Shown here piece after piece: positions 22,791 through 35,081 of a stretch of 64,000 nucleotides of DNA; the stretch's first letter is position 1, and each line of letters starts with the position of its first letter. The position numbers and the translations under genes were made by a program. The notes beneath the pieces were generated by a model. That model did no database searches. It saw nothing but the letters and a program-made list of their open reading frames with translations, and had not been told where the DNA came from. Origin of the DNA: Stenogyne calaminthoides (taxonomy: Eukaryota; Streptophyta; Magnoliopsida; Lamiales; Lamiaceae); assembly GCA_037126765.1 (NCBI GenBank), contig JBBCBC010000002.1, positions 46,752,889 to 46,816,888 on the forward strand, read 5' to 3'.

Positions 22791-25700
22791 GTTATTATAC
22801 TTTAAAGTCAATACAATATGTATGGAAACTATATTGATTGGAAAATTATAATTGTCCTAGCTGCAAAAAGACGAGTGGATTTTGACACACAAAAAATTAG
22901 ATGAGCCAACTATTGACGAGTCAAAACACGGGACTCGTCGAGATCACCTTATGAGAGATGTCGTCATTTGAAAATGGTGGAGGAAAAACCCGTAAGGGAT
23001 TACGTCCTCAAAATAGATGGCCCATCTGAACAAACTTGAGATTCTCGAGTGCAGATTATGATCTAGAGACTTCGGATGAATTTGGTACTTCATTCTCTTG
23101 AGAAAGGGTTTTTTGAGCATTTTGGCCTCATAGCTAATTTTTGTTACAAACTTTTGGACTCGCGAGAAATGATGATAAGGCACCAAACTCAAGCTTTGAC
23201 GGCAAGTGGTCCGTCTTCATCTTCTAGGCCAAGGGTAGGCAAGATAAATAAGAGGACCAAAGGCCATAAGCAATAAAACTCTCAATCGTTGCCAAGGGCA
23301 ATGGTAAGATGAGAATGCTTGTTGAGTCGAGGAAAATCCAAAGAGGAAGTGCTTAAGGCTGCGGTGAGAGAGGACAATGGAGGTTTTGCTGTTCCAACCC
23401 CAAAAGGGGACGAAAAGAAAGGTAATTCTCACGCACTAGTTGTTGAAACTTGTTTAGCGGCGATACTTCTCATTCGTGGGTGGTTGATACGAGATCCACT
23501 AATCATGTTGGCTTCACGGGTTCTAAATGATCCCGCAACTTAGTGGGGGTGAGATCCTCATCACTTTGGGGTAGCGTTTTAAAGTAGAAGACATTGCAAT
23601 GCTACGTAAGTGGCGGATATTGCAATGCTTTACGATAGTAACGATTATTGCAATACTACGCAAGTAGCAGACATTGCAATGCTACATGAGTGGCGATTTA
23701 AAGCGATTGGGAGAAGTGCACCTATCTTTTGAAGATAAAGTTTTTTTGAGATTATCTTTATGTCCCAGGTTTTAGAAAAAGAATTCACTTTCAATTTCTA
23801 AAATTCGATTAAAGGACACTAAGTTTCTTCTAATAAGAATGACATCATTTTTGAAATGATGAGTGTACTGATACGGGACATTGATAGAAAATCTCTATAC
23901 AATTAACTTGCACACCACTCACTGAAATGCATCCTATAACACATAAACTATTTAAAAGAAAAAAAAAAGCGTGAATGAAATACTTCTTTGGCATCTAAGA
24001 TTAGGTCATATAAATCCAAAGAGGATCCAAAGGTTGGTAAAAGATGGTTCATTGGAGCGTCTCCAAGTTGAATTGATTCCAACTTGCGAATCATGTTTGG
24101 AGGGTGATATGACCAAGATGGCATTTGGAGCCAAGGGAATGGGGCTAAAGAAGTGTTAGAGATCGTTCACACGGATGTATGTAGTCAATGTCAACCAAAG
24201 CAAGAGGAGGTTATGAGTAATTTTATTGATGATTACTCAAGGTACATTTTCCTTATGAAGCATGAATATGAGACCTTTGAGAAATTCTAAAGAATTTAAG
24301 GCTCAGCGAGAGAATCATATGGAAAAACATATCAAGTCTCTACGATCGATCGTGGAAGGCGAATACCTCGGCGATGAGTTTTTGTACTACTTATCGATGA
24401 AGGGATTGTATCGACTCACTTTTTGGAACCCCTCAACAAAAGCGGGGTTTTGCAGAGCGAAAGCAACATAATTCTTTTGGAAATGGTTAGATCAATGATG
24501 AGTTATACGGATCTTCCCGAAGTCGATTACGGGGTCATGCCTTGGAAAACAATGACTTACATTCGAACTTGGTGCTATCAAATCGGTTCCCAGAACCCCA
24601 AAGAATTGTGGGCCGGGCGCAAGAAGTCTAGTATGAGACACATGAGAACTTTGGGGTGTCGGTCCACGTGTTGGACAAAGAAACCGTAAATTGGATCCTC
24701 GTCGAGAATTAAGGTTCATTTTGTAGGATACCCGAGGAACAAAAAGGGTGAATGATTCTATAGTTCAAGATCAAAAGGTGGACATCCGCACCCACTTTAG
24801 ATTTTGGAAGAAAACTATATGAACCAAAGAAAAACCCGAAGTGAGATTTACCTTAAATGAGCTTAGAGGGCAAACCTCGATTGCCAATTATCTACTAGAT
24901 GATATACCAAGCGATCGTTTTCTGGCCGAACCTAGTCATAGTGGGAGGGTTGTTAGGCGACCGAGAGATTCATGGGAATAGGAGAGTCCTCGGACTTGAT
25001 TCGGGAATCGGACCCATGGACATATGACGAGGCACTCCAAGATAAGGATCTGATTCTTGACAAAAAAAACAATAAAAGCCAAAGTGGGTTCTATATTTCA
25101 TAATAGAGTGTAGGAGCTAGTCGAACCACTTAATAAGTCAAACCCATTAGATGCAAGTGGGTATATAAGAGGAAAAGAGGATCGGACGGGAAGGTTGAAA
25201 CCTTTAAAAGCAAGACTAATGGCGAAAGGTTATACTCGGAAAAGAAAGGGGTCGATTATGAGGAAATTTTTTTCGCGTAGCCATGCTTAAGTCCATCTGT
25301 ATTCTCTTATCGATTCTTTGCGCGCCGACTTTGAAATCGGCAAATAGATGTCAAGAGGCGGCTTTTCATAACGGAAGTCTTGATAAAAAAGATCTATGTG
25401 CACCAACACCAAGGTTTCATTGAAACAAGGCAAGAACACCTAGTTTGTAAGCTCGGGAGGTCCATTTACGGACTCAAAGCAGGCATCGAGCTTGGAACCA
25501 AAGTTTTGATCAAGTAATAAAGTCTTATGGGTTTGATCAAAACGAGTTTGAAAAGTTGTGTGTATAAAAAGCGTGTCGGAGATTGCATTGGTATTCTTAG
25601 TACTATCGTAGATGACATTGTGATCGCCGGGAACGATGTGAAGGTGTGGTCGGGCGTAAGGGCATGGCGTTTCAAAAAGCAGTTTGATATGAAAGACTTA

Positions 25701-26692
25701 GGGAAACCGGACACATCCTTGGGATCAAGATTACTCGAGATCGCAAAAAAAGATGATCGGGTTATCGCAGAAGTATTCATACGTTGACTGGTTTTAAAGC
25801 GATTCAAAGATGCAAGATTCAAGAAAGGATTCGTACCTTTCGGACTTGGAATCCATCTATCCAAAAAAAAAAATGTCCCTAAGACGAAAAAGGAGATAGA
25901 TGACATGAAAGGCATTCCTTGTAACCCGGTTTGGAAACCTTATGTATGCAATCTTTGTAACGAGACCCGGATATATGCTTTGTGCGTAGGCATGGTAGCA
26001 AGATATCGAGTAACCCGGGAAAACGAATTGGACGACGGTTAAAAACATACGAAGTTTTGAAAAGAACTTCGGGATAGAATGTTGATTTATCGATCGGATA
26101 CTCCAATCCCCATCGGCTTCAAGGACTCGGATTTCCAATCGGATATAGATTCGAAATTATCGCCTCAGTTAGTGTGTTTTCATTTTGGGAAGTGTAGCCA
26201 TCAAATGGGCGAGTGTGAGTTTTAAATGCATCAACGACTCAACCATGGGACTCGGGTAAGTAGCTGCTTGTGAAGCGGTGAAAAAAACCGGATTGGACTC
26301 TAGATCTTCTTAGTGGACTTGGATGGTGTTACAATTTGTTAAAGCAATATGTGCTAGGGGCGATTACAAATTCAAGAGAACCAAGAGTCCACGAAGTCAA
26401 ACAAACACATTAAAGGAAAGACATCTTATACGAGAAATCGTTAAGAGAGGAGATATAGATGTGGCAAAGATAGCGTCGAGGGACGACCCAGCGAGATCCA
26501 TTCACAAAGCGTCTGCCTCTGAATACATTCGAGAGACATGTGAGTGGAATGGGTGTCAAGATCGTTGCCAATCTGCTTTGAGTATAAGTGGGAGAAATTA
26601 TTAGGTTCGTGTAGGTGACATTAGATGTCACGGACTACTCGAGACTTGTTGTAGTATACTTAAAAAGCGGACTTTGAGTATAAGTGGGAGAT
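22791..26692 (+). pseudogene. Copia gag-pol, multiply frameshifted
   Basis: Domains can be followed in order through changing frames. Gag begins near 22800, where an 'NYIDWK'-like block is readable, and continues to about 23280. The protease active-site region at about 23463 reads 'SWVVDTRSTNHV', with Arg where Gly is expected after Asp-Thr. The GAG-pre-integrase zinc region at 23971-24159 has 'LLWHLRLGHINPKRIQRL' and 'CESC'. Integrase fragments are at 24160-24770. RT runs about 25140-25860, with a 'VDDIVIAGND' catalytic block at 25606. RNase H tail pieces at about 26090-26640 include 'PIGFKDSDFQ' and an 'IREIVKRGDI' block. The lineage resembles Tnt1-type elements. No intact domain remains as read. 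Confidence 0.85.
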
Positions 26693-28535
26693 TGTTGGGA
26701 TTATCTTTGAAAAGTATGCTTTTACTTTTGTATAATCGAAACGAATTTCGGACTTATTTCTTTGAAATAAATTGTTTATCGCGATGCTTTAAATATGATT
26801 GAATGTTGTATATATTTCTTTGCATAACTGTTCAATAATTAAATACGTGTTACATCTTTGTAGTTAATTTAGTGATACCCGATCACGAAGATTAAATTAA
26901 CGGTCCCTTGTAACTATAAATACGCCATTCACGACCTAGATGAAATGAACAACCATCGCGAAAGGTTGAAGTGTAAGGCTCGGATTGGTTTGTCTTGACC
27001 AAGAGATTACACTAGTGCATGATGATCGATGTTGAATAGGACCTACATGAGGATAAATTCTTGGAAATCGAACAAGGAAGAATTAGACCTCGGTGGTTCG
27101 TTATTTCTTAACCTTCGTCCCTTAAATAGGATCACGTGGGATTGGTAACTATTGCTTTGACTTATCATGGGTAGCGAATCGAGAGAGATTCAATACTTTT
27201 TATCTTGGGTAATATTATTGGTCACATGTGATTGCTAAGATTTAATCTGAAGAATCGTGTGCAAATACGCTTGCTTGATTTGCCCCTTGGGAGGTTCATA
27301 AGTTTTATCATACCAAATCTTGCAAGTGGAATTAGTTTCGGTATGGATAATAATGTTGAACCGTTCCTCGACCAAGGATAAAAGATATTAATTAACGGGA
27401 AAGCTATTTGGTGGCTTGAATTAATTAATGGGCTAGATAATCTTAAACGGGGAAATAATGGAAGGAGCCATATTGACTGTAATATGGGTTAAGATGGATA
27501 GTGCAATATTAATTATGTAGTGGGATTAATTAATATTTATGGGCTTGAATTATATTGTGGCTCAATATTAGATATTCAAGATCCATTAGAAGGTCCAATC
27601 TTAATTCTCCTAAAAGGCCCCGAGTAGCCCAACATATAGTCAATAAGCGAAAAGGTGATTAAAATAAAATAAATATTGTTGCTTAATTTTCCTATGATAT
27701 TTTTGAAATCTATGGATAAAAAGAGGAGAAAAGATTTTCTTTGAATTTTGTTATGGAATGAAGATATGTATTCTTTGAATACAAGATTATCTCATTAAAT
27801 TCAAGAAATCTCCCACTTGGTTATTCATTAAGGAATTTCGAAATTTTTTGAAAATATAAGTGGGCAAGAAAGATTTTCTTGATTTTCTTGAAAAGATATT
27901 ATGGAAGACATGTATTTCTTGAAATACAAGAATATCTCATAAATTCAAGAAGATCAAATCTTGGTATCTTGCCTAGTATTTTCGAAAATTATGCCATAAA
28001 ATAGAGGAGGTTGAATTTTTGTGGAATATTTTAATTATGGGAAAAAGAATATATGGGATATATTCAAGATTTCTTGGTGACCAAGAAAAGTCTTTTCCCA
28101 CATTGAAATATCACATAATTTTCGTCCAAACCCCCTCTTATAAATAGGGGATGATTAGTTCATTCCCAAGTACAATTCCATGTGCTGGAAATATTAGCAA
28201 ATCCACATAAGTGGTGCAACAAAGTTTATTTTTTCCTTTTGTTAATTGTTCACGAGTATCCTTCCACCGGATTGTCGAGCAAGGGCTAGGGAATACTTGG
28301 GAAGTCCTTTTGGTTAGTCCGTCCGACCAAAGCCCTTTGCCATCCCGAGAATGCGTTCACGTAAACCCGTAGATTCCGCATGCGTAGGTTTTACGTGGCT
28401 TTTAATATGCATGATATGTTGTTGCAATTATTATTTGAATTAATATAGGATTAATTCATGCTAGTAATAATTAATGAATTAAATTTGTATTTAAATATTC
28501 ACCCTGAATAGATCTGTGCAACTCATTCCCCAACA
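26693..28535 (+). repeat. 3' LTR of the Copia element
   Basis: 1843 bp, TGTTGGG to CCCAACA, followed by the target duplication ATGAT and the continuing 127-bp array. Confidence 0.93.
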
Positions 28536-31180
28536 ATGATCTCATCGCTGAGATGGCGAGGAGCGCTTCGCTCGGCGGAATACGCGTCGTCGATCAGGGA
28601 AGGCCGGCGCGCCAAAAGGCGGGCGATCAACAAAAAAAGGCGGATGAACGCCGGGAGGGCGAATGATCTCGTCGCCGAGATGGCGAGGAGCGCTTCGATC
28701 GGTGGAATAATCATCGCCGATGCGGAAGGCCAGTGCCTAAAAGGCGGGCAGATCAACGCCGTAAAGGTGGATGAACACCGGGAGGGTGAATGATCTCGTC
28801 GCCGAGATGGCGAGGAGCTCTTCGCCTGTGGAATCTGGCGTCGGCCCGATCACGGAAGGTCGGCGCTAAAAAAGCGAAGCGGATCAACGTCGTAAAGGTG
28901 GATGAACTTTGGGAGGCGAATAGTCACCGTCGGCAAGATAGCGAGGCTCTTTCCATCAGCGATCTAGCGTCACCGTCACAACCCAGCCTTTAAAAGCGGA
29001 AGCGAATCAACGCCGTAAAAAGCGGATGAGCAGCAAGGAGGTGAATAATCTCGTCTCAAAGATAGCGGAAGCGCATCGCTACAGCCCGGAATCTGTCGCC
29101 CGATCTGGAAAGGCAGCCAGCGCAAGGTAAGCGAATCAAGTAAGCGGATGAATCTTCCGGGAAGCGAATGATCTTATCGACTGAGATGGCAAGGCGCTTC
29201 GCTCGATGGAATCACGATATGCGCCCGTCTGAGCGGCGCTATAGATCAACCGTAAAACGGATACTCATCTGGGAGGCGAATGATCGTCAGCAGGAATAGC
29301 GAGAAGACCTTAAGCTCGTGAGTCACGTTTATGAATCTGAGCAGCGCCTAAAAAGCGGGCGAGATCAACATAAGGTGGATGAGCAGGGAGGTGAATGATC
29401 TAAATGCTTGAGATGGCGGAAACTCTTATTTCGGCGAATCTGCTTGTCGCCGATCTTGAAATCTAGCCCAGCACAAGGTGGGGCGAGATCAGCGGTAAAG
29501 GCGGATGAAGCAGCGGGAGGCGAATGATCTTGTCGGCAAGAGATGGCAAGGCGCTTAAGCTCGGCCGGAATCTATCGCGCCGATCTCACGAGCAATGACA
29601 CACAAAAGATGGAGCCGGATCAACGTTGTAAAAAGCGAATGAACAGGAAGATTGAATGATCTCGTCGTAAGATAGCGAGAAACAACAGCACCGGCGAATA
29701 CAGCGTAAACCCCGTCACGAAGGCAGCGCCTAAAAAGCGGCGAATCACTTGTCGTAAGCGGATGGATCTTTGGGCGAAATGATCTCGCCGCCAAAAGATA
29801 GCGAGCTGCTTCGCTTCGAGAGAATATCGCGTCGCCGTCTGGAAGAGCTAGCGCTAAAAATTGGAATCACAGCGTCGCCGTCACGAAAACCCGGTAGCAC
29901 AAAAACCGGTCAACGCCATAAAAAGGCGGATGGCGGCGGGAAGCGAATAGTCTGCGTCGGCAAGATGGCGAGATATTTCATTTGAATACACCCCGTCACG
30001 GAAGGCGGCACCTAAAAAGGCGGAAGGCGGTCGATGCTGTAAAGGCGGATGAGCGGGAGGCGAAAATGTCTGCATTCTGCGAGATGGCGAGGAAAGCTTC
30101 AGCGAACTCTGGCGTCGCCGTCTGACCGGCCGCCTAAAAATTAGGCGAATCAGCCTTAGTAAAAAGCGAATGAAACCTTGAGGAAGGCGAATAGTCTTAT
30201 CGGCCAAGATGGCGGTAACCGACAGCGGAATACCGTCGCCGTCACGGAAGGCAGCGCCTAAAAAAGCGGGCATATCAACGTCGTAAAACGGTTGAACGGG
30301 AGGGTGAATGATCTTGTCGCCAGAGATGGCGAGGGCTTCGTCCGCGGAATACGTGTGCCGCCGGCGGAAAGGCGATCTGCTTAAAAGGATAAGCGAATCA
30401 ATCGTAAAAAGCGGATAAAAGGCCGTGGCGGCGACGATTTGTCGCCGAATGGCGAAAAGGCTTCTACGAATTCAGCGGAATCACGCGAAGCCGATCGCGA
30501 AGGCAGTATCAACGCCTAAAAGGCGGATAATGCGAATTAATGATTCGTAAGGAGGATGGCGAATCTTTGGCCGCAAAAATAGTCGCCGATGGCAAAAGAT
30601 AGCGGCAGGTCAACGCCGTGAAAGGTGGATAAATCTGCTTGTCGCCGTCGAGATGGCGAGGAGCGCGCCGGCGGAACAAACGCGAAGTCCGCCCGTAAAG
30701 CGGGGATGATCATCGCCAGAAGGGTAAATAATCTTATCGCCCGATCTAGTGCCGACGGGCGGTGACCCATTTCGGCGGAATATCACGTCGCTAATGCGGA
30801 AGGCCAGCGCTAAAAAGCGAAGCCATCAACGCCGTAAAGCGGATAAAAGCGGGCGAATGATCTGCTGCCGGTGACGGGCGAGCGTTTCGCTCCGGAATCA
30901 CGTTGCCGTCCAGAGCGAAAAAGCGGGCATAATAAATGTCGGGAAGGCGAATGATTGAAGATAGCTTGACTTATCGGCAAAATCGTTGTCACCTTTAAAA
31001 AAGCGGGGCGAGGTTTGTCTTTGTGTTGAGGAGGCGAATGATCATCAGCAAGAGATGCGAGCGCTCCTTCAGCCCGGAATATTGGATGTCCGGAAGTCGA
31101 TACCTTGATGGAGATCGATTAAATGCAAATGGTCGAAGGCGAATGATTTCTTGGGGTTGCCAGTATCTTTCGCTGCACAG
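28536..31180. repeat. ~127-bp CpG-rich tandem array, middle part
   Basis: About 20 units continue the 18590-19402 array. The first landmarks are at 28536, 28663, 28790, 28919, 29047 and 29168, spacing 121-129 bp. Units become more divergent and irregular to the right. Several plus- and minus-strand open frames here are by-products of the stop-poor unit and are not genes. Confidence 0.85.
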
Positions 31181-31345
31181 TAAAGCCACTTTTCTTGATC
31201 ACCTTGCTATCAAAGGTTGTCTCGGCACATCACCTACTTGGGAACCTCGGATAAATTGCAAATTAAACTTGTAATTTCGGTAAGTGCCGTTTTTGTGAAT
31301 GAAATCGCAGATATATGTCCATTTGTTCAACGATGAAAATCTTTG
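31140..31345. repeat. non-array spacer, first copy
   Basis: This shares GGGTTGCCAGTAT, TTCTTGATC(A/T), CATCACCTAC, CCTCGGATAAAT and AGATATATGTCC with 32405-32625 in the same order. It appears to be the native, non-repeat sequence next to the array, present twice. Confidence 0.65.
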
Positions 31346-31384
31346 GGCGGTTTTTTTTTCATGAATATTTCGAACAAGATTAAA

Positions 31385-32160
31385 AGCGCGATGACACCAT
31401 AAAAAGCGGATGAACGCCGAGGGCGATGATCTCATCGCCGAGATGGCAGCCGCTTCGCCGGCTACGGAATTTAACGCCGATGCGGAAGCGCTATCCTTTA
31501 AAAGGCGACGATCAATTTGTCGGAGGGGCGAATGATCTCGATGGAGATGGGAGCGTCGCTTGGCGAAATATGTGACGCTGTCTGAAGGCCAGCACAAAAA
31601 GGCAGCAGATCAACGCCGACAGTGCGGATGAATGCCGGAGGCCGAACATCTTGCCGCCGAGATGGCAAGGCGCTTTGCTTACGGAATACTTCGCGGCCGA
31701 TCGCCGATGGCGGCTTACCTAAAAGGTGGGCAGATCAACGCCAGAAAGGTGGATGAACGCCGGAGGGCGAATGATCTTGTCGCACGATGAGATGAGAAAC
31801 CGCTTCGGCGGAATACACGCCGCGACGCGAAGGCCGCCTAAGGTAAGGCGAATAAACGCCAGTAGGTGGATGAAAGTCAGAGGGCGATTAATGATGGTCG
31901 CCGAGGACATAAGCATCAGGCGAATCCACATTGCTGCATTGCGGGCCGAGACCTCGCGGCATAATCACCCAATATTGCGGCCTATGGCGAGTGGCCCGCA
32001 TAATCGATCTAAAAAAGCGGTATTACCACTCCGAGGCGGGCATAAAAGCGCGGAAAAAGTGCGGGCGCCGAATGGCGGGCATAATCATCTAAAAAAGCGC
32101 CAGATGACATACCGAGGAGGCGGCATAATCATCGCCCGAGGATCGGTGGAAGGTGAAGTG
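31385..32160. repeat. ~127-bp CpG-rich tandem array, right part
   Basis: About five to six further units with landmarks near 31425, 31531, 31650, 31769 and 31888, then decaying GGCATAATCATC-type derivatives to about 32160. It lies between the two spacer copies. Confidence 0.75.
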
Positions 32161-32404
32161 AAGTCTCGGCTTGTCATCAGGTGGTTGTCACCTTGCGGGT
32201 GGCTTAATTTGCTGTGTTGGCGGAGTGATGCTCGCTTTTACGTATCTGGATGGATGTCGCCTCTTGATGGTCGATTATGTCTCTTTGGTCGGGGCTCTAG
32301 GTCTACCACTACTTGTGCTCACCCGGTGCTCGCCTTGCTCCCGAGCGAGCACAATGTTGAACTCTCGTGTGTTCGCCTGATGGTGTGGTGTGTGCTACTT
32401 CGAG

Positions 32405-32625
32405 GTGGCGAAAGCGTGAAATTTTTTCCGGGGTTGCCCAGTATGCTCTGCTGGTAAGCCCTTTTCTTGATCTGCTTGCTATCAAGGTTGTGCTTTCGAC
32501 ATCACCTACCGGGGAGACCTCGGATAAATAGCCCAAGTGGCTTTTTTTTGTAATTTGGCCGGTAGTGCCATTTTTCTTCTGAATGAAATCGAACAAGATA
32601 TATGTCCTTGTGTTCAACCCGACTT
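32405..32625. repeat. non-array spacer, second copy
   Basis: Second copy of the sequence at 31140-31345, about 1.27 kb away. An array-plus-spacer block was therefore duplicated as a whole. Confidence 0.65.
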
Positions 32626-33827
32626 CTTTGGTTTTCAATCGTCTTATTTAGTTGCGATTGGATTGGTAAATCTTATTTCTTTTGCAACGGATGGGTTAAC
32701 TTATGTGCAACCCCCCTTTTTCTTTTCGTGATCGTCTTATGTTTGCTGCAATCACTATTCCTTTCGGGCCATCTTATTTACTGCGACCCGTACCCATTGC
32801 TTTCGTTTTGTTGCGGGCATCTGTGAAATCTGGTAATGTCGCCCGGTGAACACAAGACTTCGGCTCGTTCGTCTTTGTTCGGGGTCGTCCGGCTTAGGTG
32901 CGACCATTTGTTATGACCAAAATGAATAATGAGAAAGCCACGAGGACATATATCCTCCACTTTTTAATGTCGCGTGACAAGTTTATAAAACAAAAGATAT
33001 TAAAATGACGTTATCCGAATAAACACGGTGGGGTGGGCAAAAGGATCGCCGTAGATTCTTTTAAGTAACTTCGCGAGACTCGGTGCTTTCGTCAATTTTA
33101 TTTTACATTTCTTTGTCCTTTTTTTTTTTCTTGGGCGAAAAATCGGGCTGACAAATGACATGGGCTGAAGGTTTACTTTCGAGCAATGAGCCCAAAGGTT
33201 TAGTAGAAATAACCCGGCCCATACTTCGTAAAAAACTTGGGCGAAAAAAATGGGTCAGATGTTTTTTTTTAAATAATATCCTTATCCCATCTTCAAGGTG
33301 GCATAAATCTTATCGACGAGCTCGTCCAACGCCACGTATCTACCACGCGGCACCATATTGTTCGATATCCGGTGACGGTTTGACATCGCGGCGTCGGTGG
33401 TTCATGGATTCGCCGATTAGCATGGGACTGCGGTGTGAAGGCCAATTCTCCGAATTCTGAGAGCTATGGTGGGCGGCCGATTCTGTCGAGAGCCTCCATG
33501 ATGATGGTAGGATCAGCTTGATGGCGCTGATTGCGGGAGTAAGACAATGACGACAATACCAGTGAGCTCCCGACGCAAACTAATTTTGCAGTGCTTGTCA
33601 TGACGAGCCGAGTTGAATATTGTAAGGTCATCATCTTTTCTCAGAAGTATGTATATGTGTATGTATACATGGGTTTATGTGTTCTTATTTTGACGAAGCT
33701 GTAGGTTTGGAATTGTGAATTTTTGGGTGGGTTTGAAATTTTTCTGGGTTTGTTTTTGCTTTTGGATTCGGAGGTTCGTCCTTGTTCTTGATGATTTTTC
33801 AAACGGTGCCCTCCTTCTAGCGCCAAT
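32626..33827 (-). other. 5' leader of Gypsy element A, with primer-binding site
   Basis: On the minus strand the leader starts with ATTGGCGCTAGAAGGAGGG just inside the 5' LTR, the same as element B at 53383-53401. No gag-like ORF is seen in the 1.2 kb that follows. Confidence 0.65.
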
Positions 33828-35003
33828 TGTTGCAAGTCGTGTTTCGTGGATAATATGATGTGGCGATGTGTGTGACGACTTAACAAACAAAATAATGATG
33901 TGTAATACACTGTGTGTGTGTGACGAGCACAACTGTATGTAGGATGACAACACGAATTTGTTGACCCAGTTCGTCAAGAATGACTACGTCTGGGGGCGTA
34001 CCAAGCCAGGATTATATTATTTATGGTTTGGGAGAGTGCCGATCATAATATGTTTGTGACGAGCACAATGGTTATGTGGGAGGGAAAATTGATACAAGAG
34101 TTAGCTATGGAAAATTTATGAACCTTTCTTTTGTTATTTTTGGGCCTATTTATAGGCTTTGGATGAGCTGGTGGTGTCCTGGCTAGCACGAGCTAGCGAT
34201 TTCTTAACATGCACGAATCTATGTGGTGTTGCCACATTTTCTGTTTGTGCTTCTTTGGTTGACATTTGTCTTTACTTGCTCGAGAAGTATTCGACTTGTC
34301 ATCCAGGTGGTGATGGTGGCGTCGTGGGTGACCCGATTCTTGTGCTTTCGGTGGTGGTTATTTTTCGTGAGGCTCGGCCCTTGTGGTCGTTCATTGGGCG
34401 TGGCCGCCAAACCAAACACCGCGGCCTTGATTACGTGCTTGCATACTAGAGGGGCAATCACACTCTTCACTCTCCACTCTTCCGGGACCTCTGTTAACCA
34501 TGTATGCGTGCTTTCGCTCCCCGATAGGTTGCTTTGCTTGCACGGAAAGCGTTATTTGTAAACCAAATACTTTGGTTCTTCTTTGTCTGCCTTTCGGAGA
34601 GCCGAATGGCGTGTCCTCCCTCTCTCTGTTAAATGCGGGTTTAAATCTCTCCTTCTTTTGTTCATCCAAGGACCCGTCTTTCCTTTCTGTTAAATGCGGT
34701 TTTGTCTTTCCTTCTCTGTTAAATCGGTTTTACGCTTTCGACCATTACCCGTGTTCGCTTGTCTTGTTGAATGGTCTTTGGGTTGCCGGAGAGCATAATT
34801 TTTGCGATATGATGGCTTTCAGCGCGACACCCTCTGATGTCGCCCTAAACCGGGCGTGCTCTGGCGAAACCGCCAGATGGATGGCCGGGATGTGTATCCA
34901 ATGGTGAGCACTTATGCGATGGGCTAGCGGACACCTTTGTTTCTTGGTCACGTGTTAAATGCGTGCGAGCACGTGGCAGGAAAAATTATTTATGTGCACA
35001 ACA
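33828..35003 (-). repeat. 5' LTR of Gypsy element A
   Basis: 1176 bp with TGTTG...CAACA ends, the partner of 12846-14022. On the minus strand its final part shares the words AACTGGGTCAACAA and ACGACTTGCAACA with the LTRs of element B, showing a common lineage. Confidence 0.88.
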
Positions 35004-35081
35004 CGATTATTAGGGTGTTTTTTTGACCGATTTACTGGCCGGTTCCCGGTTCAAACCGATTATGAAATCATTGCTCGAATG

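Larger units (their letters stand above)
19403..28535 (+). mobile_element. Tnt1-like Ty1/Copia LTR retrotransposon, degraded coding region
   Basis: A 9.1-kb element with LTRs at 19403-21253 and 26693-28535, both TGTTGGG...CCCAACA. The flanks ATGAT at 19398-19402 and 28536-28540 are a perfect 5-bp target duplication. Removing the element restores one unit of the surrounding 127-bp array. A primer-binding site like the initiator-Met tRNA type, with missing bases, follows the 5' LTR (GTATCGAGCC near 21259). A purine tract (AAGTGGGAGAT) abuts the 3' LTR. The pol order is protease, integrase, RT, RNase H, diagnostic of Copia. All domains are frameshifted, so it is non-autonomous as read. Confidence 0.93.
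12846..35003 (-). mobile_element. Tat-like Ty3/Gypsy LTR retrotransposon A, non-autonomous, minus strand
   Basis: LTRs at 12846-14022 (3' LTR in element sense) and 33828-35003 (5' LTR) both start TGTTG and end CAACA. The flanks are CGGTT (12841-12845) and CGATT (35004-35008), a 5-bp target duplication with one mismatch. Next to the 5' LTR the minus strand carries TGGCGCTAGAAGGAGGG, the same primer-binding site as in element B. A purine tract (CTGGGGGATAT) precedes the 3' LTR. Only an integrase remnant survives (17393-18585). Gag, protease, RT and RNase H are gone, and their place is taken by a ~127-bp tandem array. A plus-strand ORF lies between integrase and 3' LTR. Without the inserted Copia element it is about 13 kb. 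Confidence 0.85.
11862..35073. mobile_element. non-autonomous hAT-like element, split by a Gypsy insertion
   Basis: The left end reads CAATGTTTTCATAACCG from 11862, and the reverse complement of the right end (from 35073) reads CAATGATTTCATAATCG, 15 of 17 identical. Both ends are flanked by the same 8 bases, CTCGAATG, at 11854-11861 and 35074-35081. An 8-bp target duplication and a terminus beginning CA fit the hAT superfamily. Both subterminal regions are packed with CCGGTT/AACCGG words (11880-11955, 12760-12830 and 35025-35060), as expected of transposase-binding repeats. Without the Gypsy insertion the element is about 1.05 kb and has no transposase gene. Its centre holds the USE-TATA module array described separately. 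Confidence 0.85.

Noticed and set aside
18590..32160. CRISPR-like repeats
   Set aside because: Units are about 127 bp, contiguous and without unique spacers, in a plant nuclear retrotransposon.
31726..32457. 243-codon plus-strand ORF
   Set aside because: It runs through the 127-bp array and its spacer; its residues repeat with the unit and resemble no protein.
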